Shown here piece by piece: positions 1 to 7,837 of a stretch of DNA of 64,000 nucleotides. Position 1 is the first letter of the stretch; each line of letters opens with the position of its first letter. Origin of the DNA: an uncultured Clostridium sp. (GTDB taxonomy: Bacteria; Bacillota; Clostridia; TANB77; CAG-508); NCBI GenBank assembly GCA_902462295.1, contig CABQAZ010000006.1:11395-75394 (forward strand). The letters are read 5' to 3'. The notes below the pieces were generated by a model. That model had not been told where the DNA came from. It saw only the letters and a program-made list of their open reading frames with translations, and made no database searches. The position numbers were made by a program, and so were the translations under genes.

Positions 1-129
1 GATTCACATGTTGAACTTTATTTAAGATATATTGTACATCCTAAAAAGGCTAGAAATGTACAAGATGATATATATCTAAAGGTTCTAGAAGAATATAGAA
101 ATGGAAATATCGAGTTGTATAAGGTATAA
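1..129 (+). CDS. C-terminal end of a small mechanosensitive-channel-like (MscS family) protein, partial
   Basis: The first frame is open from the window edge to a TAA at 127-129 and gives 42 residues. The segment VELYLRYIVHPKKAR followed by a short helix and the end IELYKV resembles the C-terminal cytoplasmic tail of MscS-type channels, where a beta strand (VxLxxRY) is followed by a helix before the last strand. Only the tail is visible, so the family call rests on a short match and could be wrong. A hairpin follows at 136-173, consistent with the end of a transcription unit. Confidence 0.45.
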   Translation, partial: DSHVELYLRYIVHPKKARNVQDDIYLKVLEEYRNGNIELYKV

Positions 130-135
130 AGTATC

Positions 136-173
136 GAAATAGCTTAATTATTGAAAAATAATTGAGCTATTTC
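136..173 (+). terminator. Hairpin after the MscS-like gene
   Basis: Arms of 15 nt at 136-150 and 159-173 pair almost perfectly (GAAATAGCT with AGCTATTTC at the base). The T-run after it is short, so terminator activity is likely but not certain. Confidence 0.5.
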
Positions 174-325
174 TTATATAGGTGAAAAGTCTCTTAAAAA
201 TAATTTTGTCTGTAAGATTGATAATTATCTATTTTTATGATACAAAATATTTGTGATGTTGATGATGTAACATACAATGGAGAGAAAAACTATATATAAA
301 GTAAGAAACGGGGGAGTTAAATTTT

Positions 326-1042
326 ATGAAAGAAAATAAAGGAGAAAATTTAATATGGGTTATATTTGCAATTATAGGAGCGGTGTTTACTGTAATTGGA
401 TTAGTTGTATCTGGAAATGTTTTTAATTATAAAAATAAAGTAGAAACAACAGGAATTATTACAGAGATAACATCATATAGGGATGATTATAATGAAGATA
501 ATAATAGAAGTCACGAAGTATATGTTTCCTATACTGTTGATGGGAAAAAGTATGAATCAAAGTTAAATAGTTATTCTTTTACTTTTTATGAGGGAAAAGA
601 AATTAACATATATTATGATAAAAATGACCCAAGTAAAATTGGAAACAAATCGTTAAATTTATTGGTATTAATGTTTCCGATTTTGGGAATGATTTTTTTG
701 ATAGTAGGAGTAAGAGGAATATTAGTAAAAGCCAAAAAGAGTAAAGATGAAAAGAACTTAAAAGAAAATGGAGAATTGATATATGCTGATTATGTTGAAA
801 CTGTTTTAAATACTTTATATGCAGTAAACGGAAAAAATCCTTATAATATTATTTGCGAATGGAATAATCCATTAGATAGTAAGAAATATATATTTAAAAG
901 TAATAATATTTGGATAAATCCGAAAAGTATTATAGAAGAAAGAAATATAAAACAATTCCCTGTATATATTAATAGAGATAATATAGAAAAATATGTTATT
1001 GATATAGATGTTTTAACAGAAAATATAATTGATTTAAGATAA
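326..1042 (+). CDS. DUF3592 domain-containing membrane protein
   Basis: This 238-aa protein has a transmembrane segment near residues 10-30, a short beta-rich extracellular segment (VSYTVDGKKYES, then INIYYDKNDPSK), and a second transmembrane segment near 113-131. That is the DUF3592 arrangement. The remaining ~100 residues form a soluble tail with no recognised motif. The start is supported by a GGGGGAG site about 10 nt upstream. The function of DUF3592 proteins is not established. It sits just upstream of the split sigK gene and appears monocistronic. Confidence 0.75.
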   Translation: MKENKGENLIWVIFAIIGAVFTVIGLVVSGNVFNYKNKVETTGIITEITSYRDDYNEDNNRSHEVYVSYTVDGKKYESKLNSYSFTFYEGKEINIYYDKNDPSKIGNKSLNLLVLMFPILGMIFLIVGVRGILVKAKKSKDEKNLKENGELIYADYVETVLNTLYAVNGKNPYNIICEWNNPLDSKKYIFKSNNIWINPKSIIEERNIKQFPVYINRDNIEKYVIDIDVLTENIIDLR

Positions 1043-1121
1043 AAGAACAGAAATTATATTATAGAAATATGTTAAAAAATTATTATAGTATGAACAAAAT
1101 AAATATATAAAATGAACAGGC

Positions 1122-1148
1122 ACTTTTATTTTTCTTATACATATAATT
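1122..1148 (+). promoter_or_regulatory. Candidate sigma-K-type promoter of sigK
   Basis: AC (1122-1123), a 16-nt spacer and CATATAATT (1140-1148) match the mother-cell sigma-K pattern AC-N16-CATANNNTA except for the last base. No good sigma-E -35 (ATATT-like) lies at the right distance. In an AT-rich genome this pattern can occur by chance. A sigma-A reading of the same TATAAT core has no good -35. Confidence 0.4.
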
Positions 1149-1176
1149 TTAGTATGAGAAAAATGGAGGTGCTTTT

Positions 1177-1554
1177 ATGTTTTCTGCACTTTGTATTAGT
1201 GGATTCATAAATTTTTTACAAACAGCAGTATTTACAGTTGGATATATTTCAGGAGTACAGCTTTTTCCAGAACCATTGAGTGCTGAAGAAGAACGTATAT
1301 ATCTTGAAAAATTAAGCACAGGTGATGAAGAAGCTCGAAATATACTTATAGAAAAAAATTTAAGATTAGTTGCTCATGTTTGTAAAAAATACAGTAATTC
1401 AAATGTAGACCAAGATGATTTAATATCTATTGGTACGATTGGACTTATTAAAGGCATTAATAGTTTTAGACCAGAAAAGGGTGCAAGACTTTCTACATAT
1501 GTTTCCAGATGTATTGATAATTTAATATTAACGTTACGGAAATATAAAAAATAA
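1177..1554 (+). CDS. sigK: RNA polymerase sigma-K, N-terminal part (interrupted gene)
   Basis: The 125-aa reading frame matches the N-terminal half of sigma-K: a hydrophobic pro-like leader (residues 1-22), then LFPEPLSAEEERIYLE, the region 2.1-2.2 core NLRLVAHVCKKY, and DLISIGTIGLIKGI. The homology stops after CIDN (ending at 1521); the remaining 11 codons are element sequence. The rest of the gene is at 11436-11792. Joining 1177-1521 to 11436-11792 gives 233 codons, the normal size for sigma-K. The hydrophobic leader suggests a pro-sigma that is cut by an intramembrane protease (SpoIVFB in relatives), unlike the C. difficile protein, which lacks it. As in Bacillus skin and C. difficile skin, the split gene should be inactive until the DNA between the halves is excised. 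Confidence 0.93.
   Translation: MFSALCISGFINFLQTAVFTVGYISGVQLFPEPLSAEEERIYLEKLSTGDEEARNILIEKNLRLVAHVCKKYSNSNVDQDDLISIGTIGLIKGINSFRPEKGARLSTYVSRCIDNLILTLRKYKK
1509..1521 (+). other. Left attachment site of the sigK intervening element
   Basis: ATGTATTGATAAT here and ATGTATAGACAAT at 11423-11435 agree at 11 of 13 positions. The two mismatches flank a shared GA at 1516-1517, the expected 2-nt crossover for a large serine recombinase. The site lies within the Cys-Ile-Asp-Asn codons of sigK. Confidence 0.8.
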
Positions 1555-1556
1555 AC

Positions 1557-1585
1557 TTGACAAATACCCCCTGGGGGTGTAGAAT
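1557..1585 (+). promoter_or_regulatory. Sigma-A promoter with embedded copper-repressor operator
   Basis: TTGACA (1557-1562) and TAGAAT (1580-1585) are 17 bp apart. The spacer contains the palindrome ACCCCCTGGGGGT (1566-1578), a G/C block in an otherwise AT-rich region and close to known CsoR operators. A repressor bound here would block RNA polymerase directly. It lies just inside the left end of the sigK element and drives the csoR-copA genes. Confidence 0.88.
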
Positions 1586-1606
1586 AATAAATGTGGAGGT
1601 GAAAGA

Positions 1607-1909
1607 ATGGAATGTGAAAAGTGCAAAGGATGTAAGAAAACAACACATCGTTCAGAAGAAGAGAAGAAAAAAATAATAAAAAGATTAAACATTATAGAGG
1701 GACAAGTAAGAGGAATAAAGCAAATGATAGAAGATGACAGATATTGTAGTGATGTATTAACACAAATGTCTGCAATAAATAAAGCACTAGAAAGTGTAGA
1801 AAATTCTATTTTAGAAAGTCACATTTCAAGTTGTGTTGTTCGAGAAATAAAAGACGGAAATACGGAAATAATACAAGAAGTAATGGAGTTAATTAGGAGA
1901 TTACGATAA
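1607..1909 (+). CDS. csoR: CsoR-type copper-sensing transcriptional repressor
   Basis: The 100-aa protein is all-helical and has the CsoR/RcnR signature: KRLNIIEGQVRGI, then YCSDVL (first Cys ligand), and ESHISSCV (His and second Cys ligands). These Cys-His-Cys positions bind Cu(I) in CsoR. It should repress its own operon by binding the GC-rich palindrome in the promoter just upstream and release on copper binding. The GGAGGTG site 6 nt before the ATG fixes the start. Its stop codon overlaps the ATG of the next, decayed, gene (TAATG), and copZ and copA follow, so copper rather than another metal is the best ligand. Confidence 0.9.
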   Translation: MECEKCKGCKKTTHRSEEEKKKIIKRLNIIEGQVRGIKQMIEDDRYCSDVLTQMSAINKALESVENSILESHISSCVVREIKDGNTEIIQEVMELIRRLR

Positions 1910-2819
1910 TGAATAAAATTTATATTAAAATTGAGGGAATGGTCTGTAATCATTGCTATGAAACAGTAACACAAATAATAAAAAAAGATTTCAAAGACCA
2001 GTATTATATAATTTAGGAAGATTAGTATCATATACAATTTTAGGAGGAATAATAGGTGGAATTGGAAAAATATTTAGTGTTAACTATTATATTCAAAGTG
2101 TAATAATATTAATTTCAGCAATCTTAATGATATGTATGAGTTTATCTATGTTAGGAATTATTACAATTAATAGCAAGATAAAAAGTTGCAAGATGTTTAG
2201 AAGAGTAAAAATTAAAAATTCATTTATTATAGGAATATTAAATGGACTTATGCCATGTGGACCATTACAAGCAATGCAAATATATGCATTAAGTACTGCT
2301 TCAATTTTTTATGGTGCAGTATCAATGTTTTTGTTTTGTCTTGGCACAATTCCACTAATGTTGTTTTTTGGAAGCTTTGTTAATTTTACAAAAGGAAAAA
2401 CAAGAGTTGTTATAAACAAAATTGCATCAATTTTAATACTTATTCTTTCTATAGCAATGTTAAACAGAGCTCTGATTGGATTTGGAATAAATGTGGGAAG
2501 TATGTTAGCAGATAAATCAGAAACAAAATATATAAAAGCAGAAATAATAGATGATTATCAATATGTTGAGTTTGATTTAAATTATGATAGTTTTCAAGAT
2601 ATAATAGTAAAAAAAGGAATTCCTGTTAAAATGATAGTAAATGTTGATAAAAAATATTTAACAGGATGTAATAACGAAATCGTTATAAAAGAATTTGGAA
2701 TTGACCAAAAACTTCAAGTTGGTAAAAATGAAATAGAATTTCTTCCAACAAAAGATGGTGAATTTTTATATAGTTGTTGGATGAATATGATTTCTAATAA
2801 TATTAAAGTAATAAATTAA
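1909..2819 (+). pseudogene. Decayed HMA-TauE/SafE-cupredoxin copper membrane protein (internal deletion and frameshift)
   Basis: From the ATG at 1909 the frame reads the start of a heavy-metal-associated domain (IKIEGMVCNHCYETV) and stops at 2014-2016. A second frame, open from about 1985 to 2819, reads QRPVLYNLGRLVSYTI and then several membrane helices typical of the SafE/DsbD-like family (LMPCGPLQAMQIYAL), followed by a C-terminal cupredoxin-like domain with Cys and Met residues (FLYSCWMNM). Intact relatives have a whole HMA domain, linker and first helix between these parts. Here that DNA is missing and the frame has shifted. The ATG at 2127 could still give a 230-aa membrane protein, so partial function is possible. 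It lies between csoR and copZ. Confidence 0.75.
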
Positions 2820-2834
2820 AAAAGGAGAATAGTT

Positions 2835-3041
2835 ATGAAAGAAATTAAATTAAAAATAGAGGGAATGCATTGTACAGGATGTTCAAATAGATTAGAAAAG
2901 GTACTAAATAATACTGATGGTATAGAAAAAGCTACAGTTAGTTTTGAAGAAAAACAAGCAGTAATAGAATATGATGAAAGTCAAATAGATATTGCTAAAA
3001 TAAAAGAAACTATAAGTGATGCGGGTTTTAAAGGAGAATAA
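2835..3041 (+). CDS. copZ: CopZ-like copper chaperone (HMA domain)
   Basis: The 68-aa protein is a single heavy-metal-associated domain with the Cu(I) motif GMHCTGCSNRLEK near residues 10-22 and the usual beta-alpha-beta-beta-alpha-beta length. It should carry Cu(I) to the CopA ATPase encoded 2 bp downstream. An AAGGAG site 8 nt upstream supports the start. The immediate spacing to copA indicates translation coupling in one operon under the CsoR operator. Confidence 0.88.
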   Translation: MKEIKLKIEGMHCTGCSNRLEKVLNNTDGIEKATVSFEEKQAVIEYDESQIDIAKIKETISDAGFKGE

Positions 3042-3043
3042 GT

Positions 3044-5239
3044 ATGAAAAAAGTATTATTGAAAATTGATGGAATGACATGTAGTGCATGTTCATCAGGG
3101 CTAGAAAAGTTTTTAAATAAGCAAGATGGAATAGAAAATGCATCAGTCAATTTAATTATGAATAATGCAAGTATCGAATATGATGATTCAAAATTAACTT
3201 TAGAACAAGTAGAAAAATTTATAGATAAAGCAGGATTTACAAGTTTAGGAATAGATAATTTAGAAAAAGAAGAAAAGAAAAAATCAAATGAAAAATACAG
3301 ATTAATAGGAATTTCAGTTATCTCAATATTGATATTATATATATCAATGTCACATATGGTTGGATTACCAGTGATTCCATTTTTAAATATGATGACACAT
3401 CCTATAAAATATGCAGTTTCATTATTAATATTAACAATGATAGTATTGTGGATGGGAAGAGACATTTTAAAAAATGGATATAAAAATCTTATTCATAAAA
3501 CGCCAAATATGGACACATTAGTAATGATAGGTGTTATGGCAAGTTATATATATAGTGTATATGGAACAATAAGAATTTGTAATGGAAATGCAATGTATGT
3601 AGAAAATTTGTATTATGAATCATCAGCAATAGTAATATTTTTTATAAAAATAGGTAAATATGTAGAAAGCAAAAATAAAGACAAAACAAAAGAAGCTTTA
3701 CAACAGCTAATGAGTATAACGCCAAATCATGCAATTATAATAAGAGATGGAAAAGAAGAAACAGTAACACTTGATGAAATTCAAAAAGGAGATACTGTTA
3801 TTTGTAAACCAGGAGAAAAAATTGCAGTAGATGGAGAAGTTGTAGAGGGGACAACTCATATTAATGAATCATTTATAACAGGAGAAAGTGTTCCAGTAAA
3901 AAGAGAGAAAGGCTCAAAAGTAATTGCAGGAAGTATAAATTATGAGGGAACTATAAAATACAAAGCAGAAAAAATAGGTAAAGAATCAACAGTATCAGAA
4001 ATTGTTAGACTTGTTGTAGAAGCAACAAATACAAAAGCACCTATAGCAAAGGTTGCAGATACAATAAGTGGATATTTTGTACCAACAATTATAGTAATAG
4101 CAATAATAGCATTTTTAGTATGGTTTTTAATAACTAAAAATATAGCAATAGCAATAAATATATTTGTAACAATACTAGTAGTAGCATGTCCTTGCAGTTT
4201 AGGATTAGCTACACCACTTGCAATAGTAATAGCTTCAGGAAATGCAAGTAAGAAAGGAATATTAGTAAAAACTAGTGAAGCATTAGAAAATGTACATAAA
4301 GTAAAAACAATTTGTTTTGATAAAACAGGGACTTTAACAAAAGGTGAACTAACAATTTCTAAAATATATAATTATAGTAGTTTAAATGAAAATGAAATTA
4401 TAAAATTAGTTGCAAGTATAGAAAATAAGTCAGAACATCCAATAGCAAGAGCAATTATAAATGAAGCAAAGAATAGAAAAATAGAATTAGAAGAAATATT
4501 AGAATTTAAGGCAATTCCAGGATATGGAGTGAGTGCAACTATAAACGAAAAAAAATATTTAATAGGTAACAAAAAGCTAATGTTAGAAAACAATATTACA
4601 ATGTTACAAGAGCAAAATGAATTAGAATTAGTTTCTGATGGAAATAGTATCTTGTTTATTGCAGAAAATCAGAATTTAATTGCATTAATAGGAGTAAAAG
4701 ATGTATTAAAAAAAGAAAGTAAAGATATAGTTAAAAAGTTACAAGAAAGAAATATTGAAGTTGTAATGTTAACAGGTGATAATGAAAAAACTGCAAATGC
4801 GATTGCAGAGCAAATTGGAGTAAATAAAGTAATTGCAAATGTATTACCAAAACAAAAGGCAGAAGAAATAAAAAAATTAAAAGAAAAAGGCCTTGTTATG
4901 ATGTGTGGAGATGGAATAAATGATAGTGTAAGTCTTGTTACTGCTGATATTGGAGTATCAGTTTCTAGTGGTACAGATATTGCAATGGATAGTAGTAATG
5001 TTGTATTGATGAATGATAATTTAGAAAAAATAGAAGATTTACTATCTATAAGTCAAAAGACAATTAGAAATATTAAACAAAATTTATTTTGGGCATTTTT
5101 CTACAATATTTGCATGATACCAATCGCTTGTGGTGTTTTAGAGCCACTAGGTGTTGTTATGAATCCAATGATTGCTGCTTTTGCTATGACAATTAGTAGT
5201 TTAACTGTTATTCTTAATGCTCTTAGATTGAAACGATAG
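3044..5239 (+). CDS. copA: Copper-exporting P1B-type ATPase
   Basis: The 731-aa membrane pump has one N-terminal HMA domain (GMTCSACSSGLEK, residues 6-18), the membrane metal site Cys382-Pro-Cys384 (VVACPCSLGLATP), the phosphorylated Asp426 in DKTGTLTKG, the HP motif (SEHPIARA) and the hinge motif MCGDGINDS. The CPC motif with an N-terminal HMA identifies a P1B Cu(I) (or Ag) exporter. It should move Cu(I) out of the cell using ATP. Length and motifs are complete, so it is probably functional. It is the main payload of the sigK element. Confidence 0.95.
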   Translation: MKKVLLKIDGMTCSACSSGLEKFLNKQDGIENASVNLIMNNASIEYDDSKLTLEQVEKFIDKAGFTSLGIDNLEKEEKKKSNEKYRLIGISVISILILYISMSHMVGLPVIPFLNMMTHPIKYAVSLLILTMIVLWMGRDILKNGYKNLIHKTPNMDTLVMIGVMASYIYSVYGTIRICNGNAMYVENLYYESSAIVIFFIKIGKYVESKNKDKTKEALQQLMSITPNHAIIIRDGKEETVTLDEIQKGDTVICKPGEKIAVDGEVVEGTTHINESFITGESVPVKREKGSKVIAGSINYEGTIKYKAEKIGKESTVSEIVRLVVEATNTKAPIAKVADTISGYFVPTIIVIAIIAFLVWFLITKNIAIAINIFVTILVVACPCSLGLATPLAIVIASGNASKKGILVKTSEALENVHKVKTICFDKTGTLTKGELTISKIYNYSSLNENEIIKLVASIENKSEHPIARAIINEAKNRKIELEEILEFKAIPGYGVSATINEKKYLIGNKKLMLENNITMLQEQNELELVSDGNSILFIAENQNLIALIGVKDVLKKESKDIVKKLQERNIEVVMLTGDNEKTANAIAEQIGVNKVIANVLPKQKAEEIKKLKEKGLVMMCGDGINDSVSLVTADIGVSVSSGTDIAMDSSNVVLMNDNLEKIEDLLSISQKTIRNIKQNLFWAFFYNICMIPIACGVLEPLGVVMNPMIAAFAMTISSLTVILNALRLKR

Positions 5240-5253
5240 GAGGAAATTAATTG

Positions 5254-5796
5254 ATGAAAAATAAAAATATAATAATGATAATTGCAAGTATATTAATAAT
5301 AATTGCTATTATAGCGATTATAGTTAGTGGAAAAAACAAAAAAGCAACTTCTACTAACCAAACAAATTCTAATACTAATAAAAGTACAACTGAACAGGTT
5401 AAAAAAACAAGTGAAACGGTAAAATTAACTGCTGATGATAATGGTGATGTAGTAGTAGATACAACTAATATAGGAAATACGGCTACATTTTATAATTATG
5501 ATTATAATGGAACAACAATAAAATTATTTGCGGTAAAAGCATCTGACGGAACAATAAGGATGGCATTTAATACATGTCAAGTATGCAATCCATCTCCAAT
5601 GGCATATTTTAAACAAAGTGGGAAAAATTTTATATGCCAAAACTGTAAAAATTCTTTTGCAACAGATAGTATAGGAAAAGAGAGAGGAGGATGTAATCCA
5701 ATTCCTATTACAACAGATGAAAGAATTGATGAAGAAAATACAATAACAATAAAAAAAGATTTTATAGAAAGTCATGCTGAGAATTTCGAGAGTTAA
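5254..5796 (+). CDS. DUF2318 domain-containing membrane-anchored protein
   Basis: The 180-aa protein has an N-terminal membrane anchor (residues 3-25), a Ser/Thr/Asn-rich linker, and a DUF2318-type domain with paired cysteines: NTCQVC, NFICQNC and a late GGC. The cysteine pairs suggest a metal or Fe-S site outside the membrane. DUF2318 proteins often travel with metal transport genes, which fits its place directly after copA. The AGGAGGA site sets the start at 5254 rather than the TTG one codon earlier. The exact function is unknown. Confidence 0.75.
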   Translation: MKNKNIIMIIASILIIIAIIAIIVSGKNKKATSTNQTNSNTNKSTTEQVKKTSETVKLTADDNGDVVVDTTNIGNTATFYNYDYNGTTIKLFAVKASDGTIRMAFNTCQVCNPSPMAYFKQSGKNFICQNCKNSFATDSIGKERGGCNPIPITTDERIDEENTITIKKDFIESHAENFES

Positions 5797-5811
5797 AAGG
5801 TGGAATAAAAA

Positions 5812-6165
5812 ATGAATGAAAAATATATTTATTTAGACTATGCTTCAAATACACCAGTAGATAAAGAGGTTTTAGACACATTTAATGAAACAACATTTAG
5901 ATTGTACTCAGGCTGTTGGTAAAGTGTATTAGGGACAAAGGCAACAGAATTTAAAAATAAGCTAGAAGAATATGGAATATGTGTATCTATAAAATCTGCA
6001 TGTACAGTAACAATAACACCATCAAGAATTGTATTATCAATGACACATGATAGAAAAAGGTCATTAGCATCATGGAGAATAAGCTTGAGTCATTTGGTGA
6101 CAGAAGAAGAGATAAATGAATTTTTAGAGATATTTGATAAACTAGTTAGGGAGGAACAAAACTAA
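5812..6165 (+). pseudogene. Cysteine desulfurase (NifS/IscS-like) remnant
   Basis: The frame from 5812 begins exactly like a cysteine desulfurase (YIYLDYASNTPVDKEV, then ETTFRLYSG) but stops at 5920-5922. Downstream sequence reads the other end of the same family (a GTKATEFKNKLEEYGI-like and SACT segment, ending in TEEEINEFLEIFDKLV). The middle, including the PLP lysine region, is missing. It is a decayed gene with a large internal deletion and stop codons. It follows the copper operon and is bounded on its right by a MITE-like repeat. Confidence 0.8.
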
Positions 6166-6308
6166 AATATGAAATTCAAGAAATTCTAATGCATTTTATG
6201 GGTCCTTTCCACTATCGTGAACTCTTACCATAAAATTACATAGAATTTCTAAAATTTCTCCATGCACATTCATTATTTCATTCAAAACTTATATTTAAAG
6301 ACTTCTTG
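6166..6308 (-). repeat. MITE-like repeat, copy A (one end missing)
   Basis: About 140 bp match the reverse complement of the complete copy at 9224-9410, including TGGGTCCTTTCCACTATCGT and the end CAAAACTTATATTTAAAGAC. The left ~45 bp of the element, including one terminal inverted repeat, are absent. Confidence 0.85.
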
Positions 6309-6442
6309 ATGTTAATATATTAAAATCTTAATCATGTACCATTTTTATACAAAATTTGCATTTTACATAAAAAAGTGATACAATATATAACATAGAAAAT
6401 TTTTTGAAACCAAAAGTATTAAGAATGACAGGAGGTAGAAAG

Positions 6443-7348
6443 ATGGATTACTATACAAGAGATGAATATTGGAAAAACAGAATAATACGGGAATCAGATT
6501 ATAAACTATATTTTTTTGATTTAAGAGGTATTTATACTTGTGCAACAGTATATGAAGTAAAAGACATGAGATTGGAAGGATTAAGTTTTTTTGGAGAACA
6601 TTATTATGGTATTAACATAAGAATATATCCTCAATATGTGCAGGGGGCTATACTTGCTTTAGAAGTTGGAGATGATGTAAAAAAGTTTATAGAATATATT
6701 GAAATGATAAAACTTTTTTATAAGGAGAATCCTATAGGAATATTTAATACCATTTATCTGATAAAAGACCAAAAATATTATTTTTTTAATAGTAATGGTA
6801 TATATTCTTGTTTGGATGAAAAGAATGTGTTAAAATCTGGAATAAGAGTAAAAGTATATACACAACATTATGATTATAAGTGTAGGGCTTTAAGTCTTAA
6901 TGTGTTTGGAAAATTTTCAGGAAAAGAGTATGAACTAGATTTATTGAGAAAAGCTTTTGACAAATTGAAAATTGGTGATAAACTAGAAAAAGTAGATGAG
7001 TACTATAATGAAGCACTTAAAGAAAAGTCAAAGTTTCTTATTTCTGTAGAAAGATTTGTTACACGAATTGAAAGTCCAGATTTTGTACGTCTTCCAGAAA
7101 ATTCTAAAGAAACAACATTTGATTATATTCATGTTGATGTTAATATTGTAACACAGTGGGACTCTGATAAGATAGAATTTATCAAGAGAAATTTACAAGG
7201 AATCACTAAAATGGTTTTTAAAAGCATTGAAAACAATAGAAGATTTAAGAAATATGGAGTACCAATCAATTTCTTAAGCTTGTCTAAAGTTACAGTAAGG
7301 AGTGACTTAAATAGTTTACATTACGTATTTGAATTAAAAGAAAAGTAA
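6443..7348 (+). CDS. Hypothetical protein, 301 aa
   Basis: I do not recognise the family. The protein is soluble, rich in Tyr, Phe, Lys and Glu, with no signal peptide or membrane helix. Two related-looking halves can be seen: YKLYFFDLRGIYTC at residues 18-31 and KYYFFNSNGIYSC near residues 112-124, so it may contain an internal duplication of a beta-rich domain. The AGGAGGT at 6430-6436 places the start at 6443. A terminator follows at 7352-7390. It sits inside the sigK element between a MITE fragment and the padR operon. Confidence 0.7.
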   Translation: MDYYTRDEYWKNRIIRESDYKLYFFDLRGIYTCATVYEVKDMRLEGLSFFGEHYYGINIRIYPQYVQGAILALEVGDDVKKFIEYIEMIKLFYKENPIGIFNTIYLIKDQKYYFFNSNGIYSCLDEKNVLKSGIRVKVYTQHYDYKCRALSLNVFGKFSGKEYELDLLRKAFDKLKIGDKLEKVDEYYNEALKEKSKFLISVERFVTRIESPDFVRLPENSKETTFDYIHVDVNIVTQWDSDKIEFIKRNLQGITKMVFKSIENNRRFKKYGVPINFLSLSKVTVRSDLNSLHYVFELKEK

Positions 7349-7351
7349 TCC

Positions 7352-7390
7352 AATGAATGGAGTCTAAAATAGGCTCCATTCATTTTTTCT
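7352..7390 (+). terminator. Intrinsic terminator
   Basis: A perfect 11-bp stem (AATGAATGGAG with CTCCATTCATT) is followed by a T-run. Confidence 0.9.
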
Positions 7391-7424
7391 GTTTCACAAT
7401 ATCTTAAAATTATAATAAAAACTA

Positions 7425-7482
7425 TTGACAAAAAATATACCTTGTAATACAATGTAAACAACAGCATAGTATTACAAGGTAT
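7425..7482 (+). promoter_or_regulatory. padR promoter with 14-bp inverted-repeat operator
   Basis: TTGACA (7425-7430) and TACAAT (7448-7453) are 17 bp apart. A perfect inverted repeat, ATACCTTGTAATAC (7437-7450) and GTATTACAAGGTAT (7469-7482), covers the spacer, the -10 region and the start region. It is a strong candidate for the PadR autoregulatory operator. Confidence 0.85.
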
Positions 7483-7498
7483 AAAAGGGAGGTAAGTT

Positions 7499-7837
7499 AT
7501 GAAAATTAACAAAGAATTACTAAAAGGTAGTACTGAATTAATAGTATTAAGTGTGTTAGAAAATGAAAACATGTATGGATATCAGATGATAAAAAAATTA
7601 AAAGAAAAATCTGAAGATATATTTGAATTTCAAGAAGGAACATTATACCCAATATTACATAAATTGGAAGAAAAAGGATGGATTATATCTTATTGGGATG
7701 AAATAGGAGGAAAAAAGAGAAAATATTATTCAATAACTAAAGATGGAAAAAAGAAATTGAAAGATAAAAAGGAAGAATGGCAAATATTTAGTTCGAGCAT
7801 GAATAAAATAATTGGAGGTGTTTTATTTGAAAGCTAA
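7499..7837 (+). CDS. PadR family transcriptional regulator
   Basis: The 112-aa protein has the PadR winged helix: LLKGSTELIVLSVLE, MYGYQMIKKLKEKS, EGTLYPILHKLEEKGWI and KRKYYSITKDGKK. PadR proteins dimerise and repress nearby membrane-protein genes, releasing on small ligands. The gene lies 3' of a perfect inverted repeat overlapping its own promoter and overlaps the next gene by 11 bp, so the pair is probably one autoregulated operon. The ligand is unknown. Confidence 0.92.
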   Translation: MKINKELLKGSTELIVLSVLENENMYGYQMIKKLKEKSEDIFEFQEGTLYPILHKLEEKGWIISYWDEIGGKKRKYYSITKDGKKKLKDKKEEWQIFSSSMNKIIGGVLFES

